From: Isoetes taiwanensis
Taxonomy: Eukaryota > Streptophyta > Lycopodiopsida > Isoetales > Isoetaceae
Reading direction: 5' to 3'
Assembly: GCA_021234155.1 (NCBI GenBank)
Contig: JAJEKV010000073.1
Coordinates: forward strand, 1,088,001 to 1,152,000
Length of the DNA: 64,000 nucleotides
How positions within the stretch are numbered: the stretch's first letter is position 1; the number at the start of each line of letters is the position of its first letter. Made by a program: the position numbers and the translations under genes. Shown here piece by piece: positions 23,586 to 36,021 of this stretch. A model generated the notes under the pieces. The model did not search any database, was not told where the DNA came from, and was given only the letters and a program-made list of their open reading frames with translations.

Positions 23586-26500
23586 ATGCAGTCTCTGGCT
23601 TCGTCCCCGCTCCAATTCCGTCCATTCCAAGCTCAACCCACTAAATCCTCTTGTCTCAGATGCAACACTACTTTGCAGGATTCCAGAATAACGTACCCGC
23701 CTGAGATTTATAGCAGTTCCAATGGCAGCATCACAGCAAGCCATTTTGAATCAAATGGAGCCCTCCTTCAGAAGCCAAGTGTACAGGATTACATGGAGCA
23801 AGCTGTTGAGCTTCTTAAATGTGCTGATAATGGACCTCCCCGTTGGTTCTGTCCTTTGGAATGTGGTCAACCCCCCAAAGATGCTCCTGTTCTTTTCTTT
23901 CTTCCAGGTATGTGGTTAAATTCATAGCTTGTTCTTTTTTTACTTCAATGAGCAGCCCAATAGCAAATGAGCGGATTATTGAATGTGGTTTGAAGTCTTT
24001 ATACCTGCTACATTGATGTTTTTGTATTTATTAAATACTTGTAATTGACCCGGTATGAACTTGTTACAGGAATGGATGCCACTGGCTTGGGAATTATATT
24101 ACACCATCAATCACTTGGCAGGTGAAGAAGCTTATCTAGTCATTCTTAATTTTGCCTTTATTTATTTGGTGGCATTTACATAGGCTATTTGAAGTGCGAT
24201 GTTTGCACATTCCAACAGCAGACCGAACTCCATTTCTTGGTATGATTTATATAGCTTTATTATATATGGTGATTGTAACATTCCATATTCCAACCATCAA
24301 TGCAACAGTGATTCAATCAAATATCTCGTATATTCCTAGCTTATCCTGCTCGACCACAAGTAGTTACTTAGTACAATGTAGAATTTAGCTTCACAAGATA
24401 ATATACAAATGTTTGTGTTGAGACACTCAGAGATATGCATCAATTAAAATGAGCGTACTTGGCTGCCTAACATGAGACTAACATACTGTAGAATTTCATT
24501 GTGTCTTGAATTAGGCGTGGCTAAGAATGTTTACTATGAATATAACTGCACCATGCAGCATTAAGCATTACGCATGCAGTAGAGGCACATACAGCAGTGG
24601 ATCAAAAACTTGTGTAATAATATAATTTACTTACCAGTGATGCATCTTTTTATCACAGGAAAATTCCTAAGACAAGTCCAGATGGAGACCTTTGATATGT
24701 ACCTGTAAATCTATGTTTCTGTTTCTTACACGTCTCTCATATTAGAGGTCATCTATCGCAAAGGTCAATTTAAAACATTATGAGATTCAGTTTCCTTGTT
24801 CAGGCTTGGACTTGTCTGTCCATACCTACCACTAGTCTAGTTTTGCGTGGCGCACAGCATTATAATGTTGCCGCACATTGCTTGTGCTCTTAAGAACAAT
24901 CAATTTTCTCCATTTCTTTCCTTTTTCCTTAGACCCGTTCACTCCTCTTCAGCTTGAAGGTTGAATGTATTTATTTGGCTTTTGCAAATAACCAAAATTT
25001 TGCATTTCGAAACAATGAACAAAAGATTACTTCTAGCTCATGTATTAATTTTTGGAGAAGCAAAAAAGACCTTACTTGATCTTTCTAAATGGCGATACAG
25101 GATTATTGGAGTTAATTGAGGCAACAGTAAAGAATGAAATTAAGTCCAGACCATCTAGACCAATATATATCCTTGGTGATTCACTTGGTGGATGTTTAGC
25201 CCTGGCTCTTGCTGCACGAAATCCATCTCTAGACCTTGTGGTTATATTATCCAATCCAGGTATGATATACACGGATAATTAATTTCTTCACATGTTCCAT
25301 ATCCATATTCTACAGAAAACACCTGTTGACAAAATTATGACTGATGGGGTTATTTTATTTTGGCACAGCAACATCTTTTGCAAGATCACAGCTTCAGCCT
25401 CTCTTTCCTTTGGTAGACTCAATACCAAGTGAAGCATTTCAGTATTTGCCGTACCTCTTCAGCTTTACAATGGGTATATATATCCCACTAAATGCTATAA
25501 ACATTTTGTTTACACGCAGAAAGTTGATTTGTAGGACAAAAGCGTCTTAACTAATGAATTATAATTGAAGAAGCTTTTTATGAAAATCACGAATTTTAGT
25601 TGGCAGGCATGTAATTGAACGCATCCTATGTACAAGCAAACAGCTCCTATTGAGCTGGCTACGGATCACGGATGTGTCTATATAGTTTTAGCAGTTTGTT
25701 CCTTTCAGGACACAACAGTTATATTTTTCTCCCTGGCATTCAGTTGAACAGGCTGTCAGCAACTTTCTGCTTTAGCACACTTTCCCTGTTGCATTTTCAG
25801 AAAAGAAATGATAATGCATGGAATGAAATATTATCTCAACCAGAAAACAATGTGCTGCAGGTGATCCAGTTCGTATGGTCTCTGCTAAAGTACCATCTTC
25901 AGGTGGGCCATATCAGAGATTACAAAAGTTAGCAGATGCCCTTCGCGACCTACTACCAATTCTACCGGTTTGTCACTTTTATTCTAAATTTCCCTGGAGA
26001 AATAGGGTATCTATAGCATATGCAGAAAGCACACAAAAGCATATCCATTGCTGAAAGGTGTTTCAACATGCTGCACTCACTCAATTGAATTTTTAACCTG
26101 AGCTTGCCGTGTAAACACGTGTACATGAGACTTAAAATGATAAAAAGAAACATGTCCCAATCTCTTACTACGTGTGAAACAATTTAGAAACCTTGAAGAG
26201 TTATAAGCTCATAAGACAGCTGGTATATTCTCTAGCTCTTTGCAATAAGCTCATAAGACAGCTGGTATATTCTCTAGCTCTTTGCAATAACTGCCGTCAA
26301 ATTTTCTAGAATGTTCGTGAAGAACATTACGTTAAAATACAAGCGTGAGGTATTGCTGTTTGTAGTTTAATCATGTTCATCATGCACATTCTCATCAATC
26401 CTCCTTTTTCTGATATTTGTTATTGATCATCATGTTCATCATGTCACAGTGCAGACATTATGTTGGATTCTAACAAAAACTGTTTATTGTCTCTCTAGAC

Positions 26501-27196
26501 ACTTGGATATTTGCTGCCAAAGGATGCCTTGCAATGGAAGCTAAAGTTACTCAAGTCGGGCTCGCTCTATGCTAACTCTCGCTTGCATGCTGTGAGAGCT
26601 CAAGTCCTCATCCTAGCCAGGTCAGTGCAATTTTTGTGAAAACATCTATCTTACATGAAGTATCTCATCTAAAGTGATAGATATTCTACTCCCTTTAACA
26701 CTGATAGCATTTCCCTTGTTTTCTGAACCTTTTTCACGAGTTGTTACCCTTGTCCCCAATGTTAGAAATGGGCAAAGAAATTTCATCAAGATTGAATGTA
26801 CGAATTTTGCCTGCAAATATCTTTAGTGCAACTTTGTTGTTTTTGACATGATGTCAAAACTTGCAGCGGAAAGGACCAAATGCTTCCTAGTGCTGATGAA
26901 GCGCAGAGACTCAAAAAAATTCTGCCAAATTGCAAAGTTAGAACATATGATGACAGCGGCCATACACTTCTACTGGTCAGCTGCTAATCAAAAAGTTTTG
27001 TCTGGGATGCAGCTAGTTCAAATTTCTGATATGACATTTGCTGATTAGGAGGATGGTATCAACTTGGCCACCATTATCAAATCCACCATGATCTATCGTC
27101 GTACAAGAGTACGAGATATTGTTTCTGACTATATTCCACCTACTGAAGAGGAATTCAACGAATTGTATGACTCTGGAAGGTGCAGCTCCAAACAAC

Positions 27197-27258
<62 letters not shown>

Positions 27259-29495
27259 GGATCCCTCCAATGTACAACATTCACAAATATTGTTTTCAAC
27301 ATAGCAGGATATAATATCATTATAGTTTTATTATTACAAGGATACTTATTTAGCCTAATAGAAACTGGAAAGCTTCTGGTATCAAAGCTTAAAAGCCCAA
27401 CTTGATCATAAATACGTTCAGAAAGTTTTCCGTATTATCTCATATCTATGTGTTTTTGACTAGGATACTGCGCCAGCTTATCAGTCCAGTGTTTTTCTCA
27501 ACCAATGTAAATGATGAGATTGTGAAAGGCTTCTCTGGCCTGCCAACTGATGGGCCCCTTCTATTTGTGGGAAATCACATGCTTATGGGTCTAGAATTGA
27601 GTTTCTTTGTTGGAGAATTATATAAAGAGAAAAAGCGGTTACTGCGTGGAATTGCACATCCTGCATTGTTCAAAGCTGCTCTTGAAATGGCGATGTCAAG
27701 CTCGAGTATGATAGATCAATTTGCTCTGTTTGGTGCTGTCCCAGTTTCAGGCCGTAATTTATTCAATCTCCTTTCACGGAAAGAGGATGTTCTGCTCTAC
27801 CCAGGGGGAGCTAGAGAGGCCCTTCACTTAAAGGTAATGCTCTTGGTATTCTTATGGTCAATTTAGTAGATATAAATGAAAAATTACGAGGATATGTAAA
27901 CAGCTGAACCTGATTCTGCTATTGGAAGACAGACAACAGTTGATTGTAAAGTTGCAATAATTACCAAGCCTACAACATGTAACATGATGTCTCTTGTAAA
28001 AACCTGGAGAAATTTCAGGTAGATTTGATTGCTTACTTTTGGTGCTGCAGGGTGAAGAACATAAGCTATTCTGGCCAAAGCAGGCAGAGTTTGTTCGCAT
28101 GGCTGCTCGGCATGGAGCATATATTGTTCCATTCTGCGGAGTTGGTGAGGACGATGTTATGGAGGTTTGTACATTTAACGTTATTAGACGATTCATTATT
28201 GTTGAGTTTACCACTTTCACGTGGGCCAGAGAATCTAATGAACACAAGCATTTAGCATCAGAAAATGATAGCCACAGAAAAATCTCTTTCCAAAAGAATT
28301 GAATTACATAATGAGCTTATTATGTCACCCCTTCATTTTCCTGCTGTTAGGTTTGTTTTGAAAGTTATGTTAAGCCATTGGTCAATAAGTCAATCGAAGG
28401 GGCACAATCAATCAACTAAATGTCACACTATAGTATGTATTCCTAAATGCATCTATTTGGCTAACTGCCGAAATCATACAAAAGCTTACCATGAACTTAC
28501 CTACATGGTGGTATTGAATTGCATTTGAATATGAATTTACTTGTAGTATTTGTGGCTAATTATGGTTTAGCGCAATAGACAAGGGAAATGGTTTCTGTAG
28601 TTTTATATCTAGGGCATGCATCCTGCTTCAAAATTGACAATGACTTTGTACAATAAAATCTATTAAGCATCCAGCAACTGGTTTGCAGCTACTTCTGGAC
28701 TACAAAGATATTGAAAATAATGCATTCTTAAGAGAGCGAACAGTGTTCACAACCGAGTCTATAAGGTAATTTAAGGATCCCTTTCTTGTGGGTATAGAAT
28801 ATATGTTGTAACAAAACTTCCAATTGGAATAAAACCCGTGTGTTAACTTCTCAAAGACTTGAATTCATGAGATGATCCAAAGTTTATTGTCAATTCAATA
28901 ATGGTGCAACAGCTATGACCATAACCTCAGGAGTCTCAGCTCATCTCATTCCTTGTGAATCGTTGCATATATTGTGGCTTTGAAGGCATATGTTTACTTC
29001 AATTCTCTTTAGTCTAAACTGATCACCTGACTACGAAACGTTTTCCAGGCCCAGCACAGCAGGGGAAGTAGCTAATCAACCATTGTACATGCCCATACTT
29101 GCACCCAAGGTACCAGGTCGAGTCTACTTCCTGGTGGGCAAAGCCATCTCAACTAAAGGTATGTTTCCAGCTGCCAAAGTGTAAGATGGCATTTAAGTAT
29201 GAGATTGGAATACCCTCCTCTTCTAAGCCTGCCTGAAGTTTTTTCCATGCATACATTATAAACTTATATAAGGACTCCGTCATACAATGCATTATTGACT
29301 GTTTTTGCAGGGAGGGAGGAAGAACTACAGGATAGACAAAATGCAGACAAAGTCTACCTTGAAGTAAAGGAAGAAGTAGAAAAAGCAATCTCTTACCTGT
29401 TAGAAAAGAGAAAACAGGACCCATATCGGGATCTTCTTTCAAGGTCAATCTATGAGGCAAGCTGGGGCCGCCAAGCCCCCACATTCCAGCCTTAA
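23586..29495 (+). CDS. PES: Phytyl ester synthase / DGAT-like acyltransferase (PES family)
   Basis: Fourteen exons with GT/AG introns join into one frame of 672 codons: 23586-23907, 24070-24121, 24184-24239, 25101-25259, 25369-25473, 25861-25967, 26499-26620, 26867-26975, 27049-27179, 27464-27833, 28051-28164, 28689-28765, 29049-29158, 29311-29495. An in-frame TAA at 23574 fixes the start. The Ser/Thr-rich N-terminus looks like a plastid transit peptide. An alpha/beta-hydrolase domain follows, with nucleophile elbow GDSLGG (Ser171), Asp311 (GKDQMLP) and His340 (SGHTLLL). The second half is an acyltransferase domain with NHMLMGLE (His426) and YPGGAREAL (about 500-508). Members of this family esterify phytol from chlorophyll breakdown and diacylglycerol in plastoglobules under stress or senescence. 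All key residues are present and length is near the roughly 700 of Arabidopsis PES1. PES1 versus PES2 cannot be decided. Confidence 0.92.
26204..26290. repeat. 43-bp tandem duplication in intron 6
   Basis: Unit AAGCTCATAAGACAGCTGGT... occurs twice back to back inside intron 6 of the acyltransferase gene, ending in CTCTTTGCAAT each time. Confidence 0.8.
27197..27260. repeat. (GTT)n microsatellite in intron 9
   Basis: About 64 bp of GTT units starting 17 bases after the exon 9 donor. The poly-Val and poly-Asn ORFs across it are artefacts of the repeat. Confidence 0.95.
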
Positions 29496-30673
29496 ATAAA
29501 CACGAGGGGAGAAACTTATCCTGGTGAGAAAGAGACGATTCTATAAGCGGAATCGACCGTAGCTCAAGGCCATGAAACTACTTCTCTCTAGAAGATGGTG
29601 ATATGGCATATTTTTTCAGGGATGTTTTTAAAATGCCCTTGACTAATTCTATAAGCCTAGAAAATTCAAAGTGATTGCATACAACCGGGAGTGTTTATCC
29701 ACCCCTAAGGAATACATAAGCAAGGTGCTTGAGCACTAAGGGTTGCCCTCTACATTATGTGAATTTAGTTTTATTTAGAGGTTGGGATGCATGTGTAGGG
29801 CTATAAGGGAGGGTGCCCTACTTTGGCTCACATATGAGCAAATCAGCAATTGTACATCCTTCCTTAGCTCCAAATTCTCTGAAATTACACCAACAAGAAG
29901 CTGAAGTATCATACTACAACCTCCATAAAAAAAAAAAAAACAGAAAAAAACTTGGCAGAAGGGTCATTTTATACCTCAAAGTAGACAGCTGAGTGACCCC
30001 TAATGGCACAGGGGGTTCCATTATGGCTCAATGGATCTTGGCACTGCTTTATCTCCTTACTGGCACATCTAAATACCCTAATGGCGCACCTGCAAGCATA
30101 ATTTGGCATCAATTAAAACCTCAAGTGCTCAAGACACAAATTAAATGGCTCACCTTGTACATATTAGTGGCACAGACCCTCAACCTAATGTGAACAAATG
30201 TGGACGTTTATGGTATGCACAAATGCCTAATTTACAAGGAGGGGCAGAAGGAATTGAACCCTCTATCCAAATTGGAATTGACTGGACCACCAACCCCTGC
30301 TGCAGCATCCCATTAACACAAAATTAGCAACGATTTGGGCTGAAATGATAGTGGTAGCTCTTGCTGCCACCATCACTTCAGCCCATGGAAAAAAATTACA
30401 AAAGCAGAAACTTACTTGTACACAACCTCGAGTGCATCAAACTCAAGTCATCTACAATTCACATCCACTACAAGACATCAATAGATGTTCAAATAGAAAT
30501 TTGTAGACAATTACATTCACAAATAGAGAAGAATCATACATTTTTTTCAACTTTCCCAAAACATCTTGCAAAGTGGAGCAAGGTCAAGGCAATCTGCATT
30601 GCCATATCAGATCTGTCAATTACTTGCCTTAAATACAAAATAGGCATTAAAACAAATGAAAAAGGGTGTTAGC
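29496..30673. other. 3' flank of the acyltransferase gene
   Basis: Probably contains the 3'UTR in its first few hundred bases. An A-run lies at about 29927-29947. No other gene was recognised before the transposase remnant begins on the minus strand. Confidence 0.4.
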
Positions 30674-31123
30674 TTACAATCCTATACTTTTCAAGTGCTC
30701 GTGTGATTCTGCCCTATAGACATCATCAAGACACTTTGTCTTCTTCAATTGTGGCTCAGATTCTGAGCAACTTGAATCTGGTTCCAAGCCTACGCCATGA
30801 CAGACCTGCATGTCAATTGTTCTTCCATGAAATCCATCAGGCTCAGTCCAATAGTCTTCGACCCTTTCTTTCCAAATGTCTTTTGATTCAATGCCCTTCT
30901 TGCCAACAGTCATTAACTTATGTGCACGCCTCTTATCCCAAGAGCATTCATGTGTCTCTTCTATGGTACAAGGAAGGCATGTATCATCATCATCAGAATA
31001 AGGATTTTGGCTGTCTTAAGTGATATCCACCCAAGAATGCATGATCAGGTATCTGCAAATCATGTACATCCTCAAGGACATCAACATGTACATCATGCAC
31101 ATCAGCATGTTCCACATGTTCTT
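30674..31123 (-). pseudogene. Distal C-terminal part of pogo-like transposase
   Basis: This is the downstream part of the transposase gene interrupted by the Copia element to its right. If the Copia element and one copy of its TTCTT target duplication are removed, the frame from 36628 continues without a stop into a His/Asp-rich stretch (HVEHADVHDVHVD), ending in a stop near 31003. In another frame, DDDDTCLPCTIEETHECSWD gives a possible Cys/His cluster, followed by a 79-codon frame to 30674 (GKKGIESKDIWKERVEDYW...). Whether that last piece belongs to the transposase or to neighbouring DNA is unclear. I do not recognise a domain in it. Confidence 0.5.
31119..31123. repeat. Target-site duplication of Copia-2, left
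   Basis: TTCTT here and TTCTT at 36621-36625 flank the LTRs exactly, the 5-bp duplication expected for Copia integration. Confidence 0.85.
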
Positions 31124-31721
31124 TGAAGAAAAAGATCCTCTAGACAATTAGACCTTTACAATTCGATTAGCTCAGACTTGCTATGCATACATTCTCATAA
31201 GAAACAACCAATAATTTCAATGGTCTATACTATCATAACATCGAATAATTACTCAACCATTGACAAGCTACAGTAAAAAAAAACTGTAGCAATGGGATTG
31301 GCAAAATCACTGTAGCTGTTATTCATGAAACCTTCGAGAGCCCAAGCGTGGTCTTAAATCCGGCATCCTGCACACATCTTCGACCTGTAAAAACCATCCA
31401 AACATCACTGGCTACTTCTTCCTTATTTAATCGGCCAGGATCCGGCCGCCATGGCGTGCCGATCGACCCATAGCAGCTGGGAACGGCAAGTTTCCCTTTG
31501 AATACATTTTCCCCCCTTGGACGCATTATGCCATAAGGCATAAACCTTATAATGCAATTTTTCGTTTTAAACTTCAACTTGTACCATTGCACCATATGGC
31601 CTTAGAGAAATATTAAGCCAGGCCTTCACATGAAACCAAACGTGATCAATCTCCTTTGTTCTGAGTTTAGGCTATCTCTTACTTCCCAGATCTAACAAGG
31701 ATAACATGAACATATTTTACA
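31124..31721 (-). repeat. 3' LTR of Copia-2
   Basis: 598 bp, TG...CA ends, nearly identical to 36022-36620. On the minus strand it begins directly after the polypurine tract. Confidence 0.92.
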
Positions 31722-31731
31722 TTCCCCCCTT
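31722..31731 (-). promoter_or_regulatory. Polypurine tract of Copia-2
   Basis: Minus strand AAGGGGGGAA directly abuts the 3' LTR, the plus-strand DNA primer site. Confidence 0.85.
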
Positions 31732-32555
31732 CATGTTATCTGCATTGCTGCTCTGAATCAATTGTTTTAATTCTACAAACTTTCTTTCAGATAATGCCTT
31801 TGTTAAGATGTCTGCCAGCTGCCTTGAAGTACTCACATAGACTAATTTGACTGTATTTTTCTTCACAATATCTCTGATAAAATGAAGCTCGACTCTATAT
31901 GTTTTGTCCTCTCATGTAGAACTGGATCTTTGGTCATTGCAATGCAGCTGGTGCTATCACAGTGCAGTTCAGTGGCCTCCAACTGGTTATGACCAAGTTC
32001 ACACAATAGTCTTCTTTCCCAGATTATCTCCTTAGTGGTCAAGGCAGCTGAAGCATATTGCGCCTGCGACTAGAGACATAGCAATTGGTAGGTTTGATTT
32101 TTGCACTTCCATGCAACTGGGGCACCTCCTAAGAAAATTAAGTAACGGAAGTTGATTTTCGTGTGTCCACATCTCCTCCCGGTCGCATCACAGTAGGCTT
32201 GCAATTTCATATTCCCTGTACTATATGTTATCCCATCATTCATTGTTCCTTTTAGATATCTCAATACCCTTTTTGCTGCTATCCAGTGGTCCCTTCCTGG
32301 ATCATTATTGTATCTGCTCAACATATTGACTGCAAAAGCTATATCAGGGCGTGTGCAATTAGCTACATAGGATAGACATCCTACCAAGGACATGTAAGGT
32401 ATATTTTTCATTTCCTCCCTTTCTTCTTCTGTTTTTGGGCCCATCTTGGCAGAAATTTTCATACCTGGCACAATGGGAGTCCTTGAAATATTGCAGCTCT
32501 CCATATTAAATTTTTTGAGCATGCCTTCTATTCGACTTTCTCGTGTGAGTGTCAA
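31732..32555 (-). pseudogene. Copia-2 RT end and RNase H, broken
   Basis: The frame 32070-32555 carries the end of reverse transcriptase and the connection region (YMSLVGCLSYVANCTRPDI, ALEATEC-type region lost), then the start of RNase H (LQAYCDATG, where DADWAGD is usual). After a frame change, wording such as ASAALTTKEI, HCDSTSCIAMTKDPV and RQLADILTKAL is still readable down to about 31760. This is the normal RNase H C-terminal half. At least two lesions make this domain non-functional. Confidence 0.8.
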
Positions 32556-32905
32556 GGTTTTATTTGGCCTGTTCTGTGCACTTCAATCCCCAAGAACTTC
32601 CTTAGTTCACCTAGATCTGACATCTTAAATTTGTTATTCAGAACTTTCTTGCAGTGATCCAAAGCTTTAATCCCATTTGAGATCATCAAATTATCATCAA
32701 CATACAGGGCTATTATGCACCAATCTTCTCCAGCTTTGTATTTGTAAAGATTGCCATCATTCTGTAACTTATCAAATGCTTGTTCTCTCAAGTAGGAATC
32801 TATACATTTGTACCATTCCCTTGGTGATTGTTTCAGGCCATATACTGCCCTTTTTAACTTCCAGACCTTCCCAGTTCCCTTTTCAAAACCTTTAGGCTGT
32901 TTCAT
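32552..32905 (-). pseudogene. Copia-2 reverse transcriptase core
   Basis: 117-residue frame with the central RT motifs: LKRAVYGLKQSPREWY, then ALYVDDNLMIS with the catalytic YVDD, then KFKMSDLGELRKFLGIEV. A one-base lesion at about 32906-32935 separates it from the upstream frame, where MDVNT should run into FLNAKLEEDIYMKQP. Another at about 32555-32570 cuts it from RNase H. The active-site motif itself is intact. Confidence 0.85.
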
Positions 32906-32918
32906 ATAAATGTCTTCC

Positions 32919-34715
32919 TCAAGCTTTGCATTTAGAAATCTTTGTGTTTACATCCATATGATGTATCTCAGATTTCTTTGCATTGGCAATTGCTAAAAGC
33001 ATTCTTATACTATTCATTTTAACCAGAGGGGAAAACGTTTCTTCATAATCCTGACCATATTTCTGTGAAAACCCTTGAGCTACTAGCCGGGCTTTAAACT
33101 TAGGAGTTTTGCCATCTGCATATGTTTTTAACTTGTACAACCATTTACATCCAACAATGTTTTTATTTTCTGGAGCATCTACTAGGTCATATGTATCAGT
33201 CCTGCTAAAGGAATTCATTTCCCCTTGCATTGCTTTTAACCATTCTTTGCTAGCAGCTGAGTTGATTGCCTCTTCATAAGTTTTGGGAACTGAACTATCC
33301 AAGTGCATTAGTATCTCAAATAAACCAAGGATCTCACCTTCCTTTTCTTTGAGTCTCTTGCTTTTTCCAAGATTGTCCCTTCCAAACCTTTCATGATTAG
33401 TTTCACCTTCATCTTTAATGATTTGCGCTTCAGTCCGTTTCTTTCTCCTAATAGGGCCAGCTGGTTTGTTTATCTCTTGGTCTGCTACATCATCATTCTG
33501 CACACTCTCAAAGTCCACATTAGTGTTAGGCAACACAGGTTCAATACTTGTTTCCTTTTCTGCAACCTCTTGCTGCACACTAGCAGTGTTGGGCAGTGTT
33601 TGGTCCAGTATTATTTCATCTTCTTCATCCATATCAGTCACCATTGCAGGTCTGCCACCTTCATCCTTGAATTGTACTCGTTTTCCAACTTTACTTTCAA
33701 CCAAATCTGCAGGACTGTTAATTCTTGGCAGCACCTTATAGAATTGATCCTCATCAAACAAGACATCTCTACTTACAATGATTCTTCTCTTGGATGGATT
33801 ATATAACCGGTAGGCCTTGGATTGTGAATCATACCCGACCATATAAGTTATGTATGCTCTGTCGTCCAACTTTTTCCTGAGTTCTTCTGGCACATGAGCA
33901 TATGCTAAACAGCCATATGCTTTCAGTATGGTATAGTCAGGGGTCTTTCCACTCCAAAGTGTTAATGGGATTTGTCCTTTAATGCTTATAGAGGGCAGCA
34001 AGTTACGCACAAAAGCTGGCGCTTTAATGACCTCTTCCCAAAGGAAGTTTGGTAACCCTGAATACTTAAGCATGCTTCTGACAGCGTTGAGTATAGTTCT
34101 ATTCTTCCTTTCAGCAATCCCATTTTGTTGAGGGGAGAATCTGCAGGTCAACTGTCTTTTGATGCCAAGTGCATTACAATAGTGTTTAAATTCATTTGAC
34201 AAAAACTCTCCTCCTCTGTCTGTGCGTAGACATCTCACTTTTCTTCCAGTTTCTAGTTGTACTTCATTTATGAAGTTCTTAAATGCCTGAAGAGCTTGAT
34301 CTTTGGTACTCAAGCAATATATTTTTGTCAATCTGCTGTAATCATCGACAAAGGTCATAAAGTATCTTTTTCCAGAGATACTTGTTACATTCAATGGACC
34401 ACATAGGTCTGAATGGATCAAATCCAGCACCCCCTTTGCTCTTTTAAGAGATTTTTTAAAAGGCAGCCTTGTGTGCTTGCCTAGAATACAACCTGCACAC
34501 TTGAATTTTTCATCCTTGAGCTCAGAAGCTTCTAACAACCCTTTTTTGATTAAAAGCTCAATTGTTTTTGAATTTACATGACACATTCTTTCATGCCACA
34601 ATTTAACACTTGAGCAAGTTACCAAGTTGATACTTTGAACAAGACGATCAGCATTAAGACCAAATAAATTCCCAACTCTTTTGCCAACAAACTTCAATTT
34701 ATTGTCAAAAAACAC
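32919..34715 (-). pseudogene. Copia-2 integrase, linker and RT N-terminus
   Basis: 598-residue frame. It has the zinc-binding HHCC domain (H41, H46, C73, C76) and an integrase core with a complete DDE triad: D103 in HSDLCGPL, D166 in RTDRGGEF and E202 in NGIAERKN, the usual D-35-E spacing. A Copia-type C-terminal region and an acidic linker follow. The first RT blocks are WLKAMQGEMNSF, GCKWLYKLK and PKFKARLVAQGF. It stops where one base seems lost before the RT core. Integrase would insert the cDNA into the nucleus; the triad looks active, but the polyprotein cannot be completed. Confidence 0.88.
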
Positions 34716-35998
34716 TTTACATTGCAGCCTTTCAAATCAAAAAGTTCCAGCATCCCAACATCTCTAATTTCTTGCAACTCTCCATTTCCTAATTGCACGT
34801 GCCCCTCCTTGACTCCCTTACAATTCTTGAGCATGTGTGTAGATGACGTTACTATCCTCTCAGCTCCTGAATCTATAATCATTATATCATGGTTATTTTC
34901 ATGTTTTAGCAAATGGCATAATTCAGGACGTTTTACCTCATCATCTTCATTTTGTTCGTCTTCATCCCCTCGAGACTCCTGAGCTAGATTCAAGGATGGG
35001 CTGGTTTTTGCTGTACCCCTTCCTCTACCAGTAGCTCCTCCTCTATATCCCCTGCCTCTGCCTCTTCCTTTATAGTTCTGACTCTTAGGACTTGAGCAAT
35101 TTGAGGCAATGTGACCTTTCCCTTCACAATTATAACAAATTGTCTCCTTCCTTAACTTAGGACAGTCAGCCTTCAAGTGTCCATAATTATTGCAATTATA
35201 ACACGGCCCGATTTTCCCTTTGTCACTGTTATTGCTGATTTTCTGCCCTTTATGCTTTCCAGCAAACAACACTTCGGTAGTTTGTTCATCATCATCATAT
35301 CCCATTTGCCTTTGCTCAAATTCTGTCCTTATAATTTGGATAGCATGTTCTTTTGTTCTTGCAATATTCCTCACCAAAGTAGCAAGGTAAGCATTATGAG
35401 CAACTGCTCTAGATATGGCTAACAGCTGATACTGTTCATTCAAAATAACACCAGCCCCCTCTAGGTCAGCTATTATTGAATCAAACTTCTCTAAAAATTC
35501 TGTTATATTCTCCCTGTCACTTAATTTTAGCTTCCTCAACTGCTTTTCTAGAACATCTATTTGTGAAGAAGTTTTAGCTTCATAGTTTCTTATCATATAT
35601 TGCCACATCTCCTTAGGAGTTAAACCTCTTAATTTCAACTTAATCACTGGACCAACCTTACAGCAGATGATCGCTTGTGCCTCCATGATTTTGAGTTGCT
35701 CATCCACTCCTGTGCTTGTAGCTGCTACCACTTGAGCAGTGCTACCACTGCCTCCAGCAGTTCCTGCACCTCCACCAGCTACAGAACCTTCTCCATTCGA
35801 ACTAGAGCTGGCTTCACCTGTACTAGATGTCCCTAAGACAGCATTAGTACCACGTCTGCTTGTACTTGGCTCAATCAAGTACCACAAGTTTTCAAACTCC
35901 AACACTTCCCTGATACTTTGCTTCCAGATTTGGAAGCCACTCTCACCTTTAAATACTTCTACAGCATTGAGTAGATTAGCACCGAATCTACTTGTCAT
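34694..35998 (-). pseudogene. Copia-2 gag-protease
   Basis: 434-residue frame starting MTSRFGANLLNAVEVF. It holds a Copia gag (UBN2-type) region, two intact CCHC zinc knuckles (CYNCNNYGHLKADC and CYNCEGKGHIASNC), an Arg/Gly-rich stretch, and the aspartic protease active site IMIIDSGAERIVTS. After GMLELFDLK the frame jumps directly into sequence that in Copia-1 lies about 37 residues downstream. This indicates a deletion of about 110 bp between short similar TTTGRAAGG words and shifts the frame into a premature stop at 34694. Start chosen by match to Copia-1 and closeness to the primer-binding site. Confidence 0.88.
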
Positions 35999-36008
35999 GA
36001 TTATCCAG

Positions 36009-36020
36009 GCTCTGATACCA
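36009..36020 (-). promoter_or_regulatory. Primer-binding site (tRNA-iMet) of Copia-2
   Basis: Minus strand reads TGGTATCAGAGC-like sequence one base inside the 5' LTR end, complementary to initiator Met tRNA. Confidence 0.9.
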
Positions 36021-36021
36021 A

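Noticed and set aside
27013-27405. Poly-Val, poly-Leu, poly-Asn and poly-Thr ORFs
   Set aside because: Artefacts of the (GTT)n array in intron 9.
30245-30330. tRNA-derived SINE with a B-box-like GGTTCAATTCC (minus)
   Set aside because: The A box is poor, and no tail or target duplication was found.
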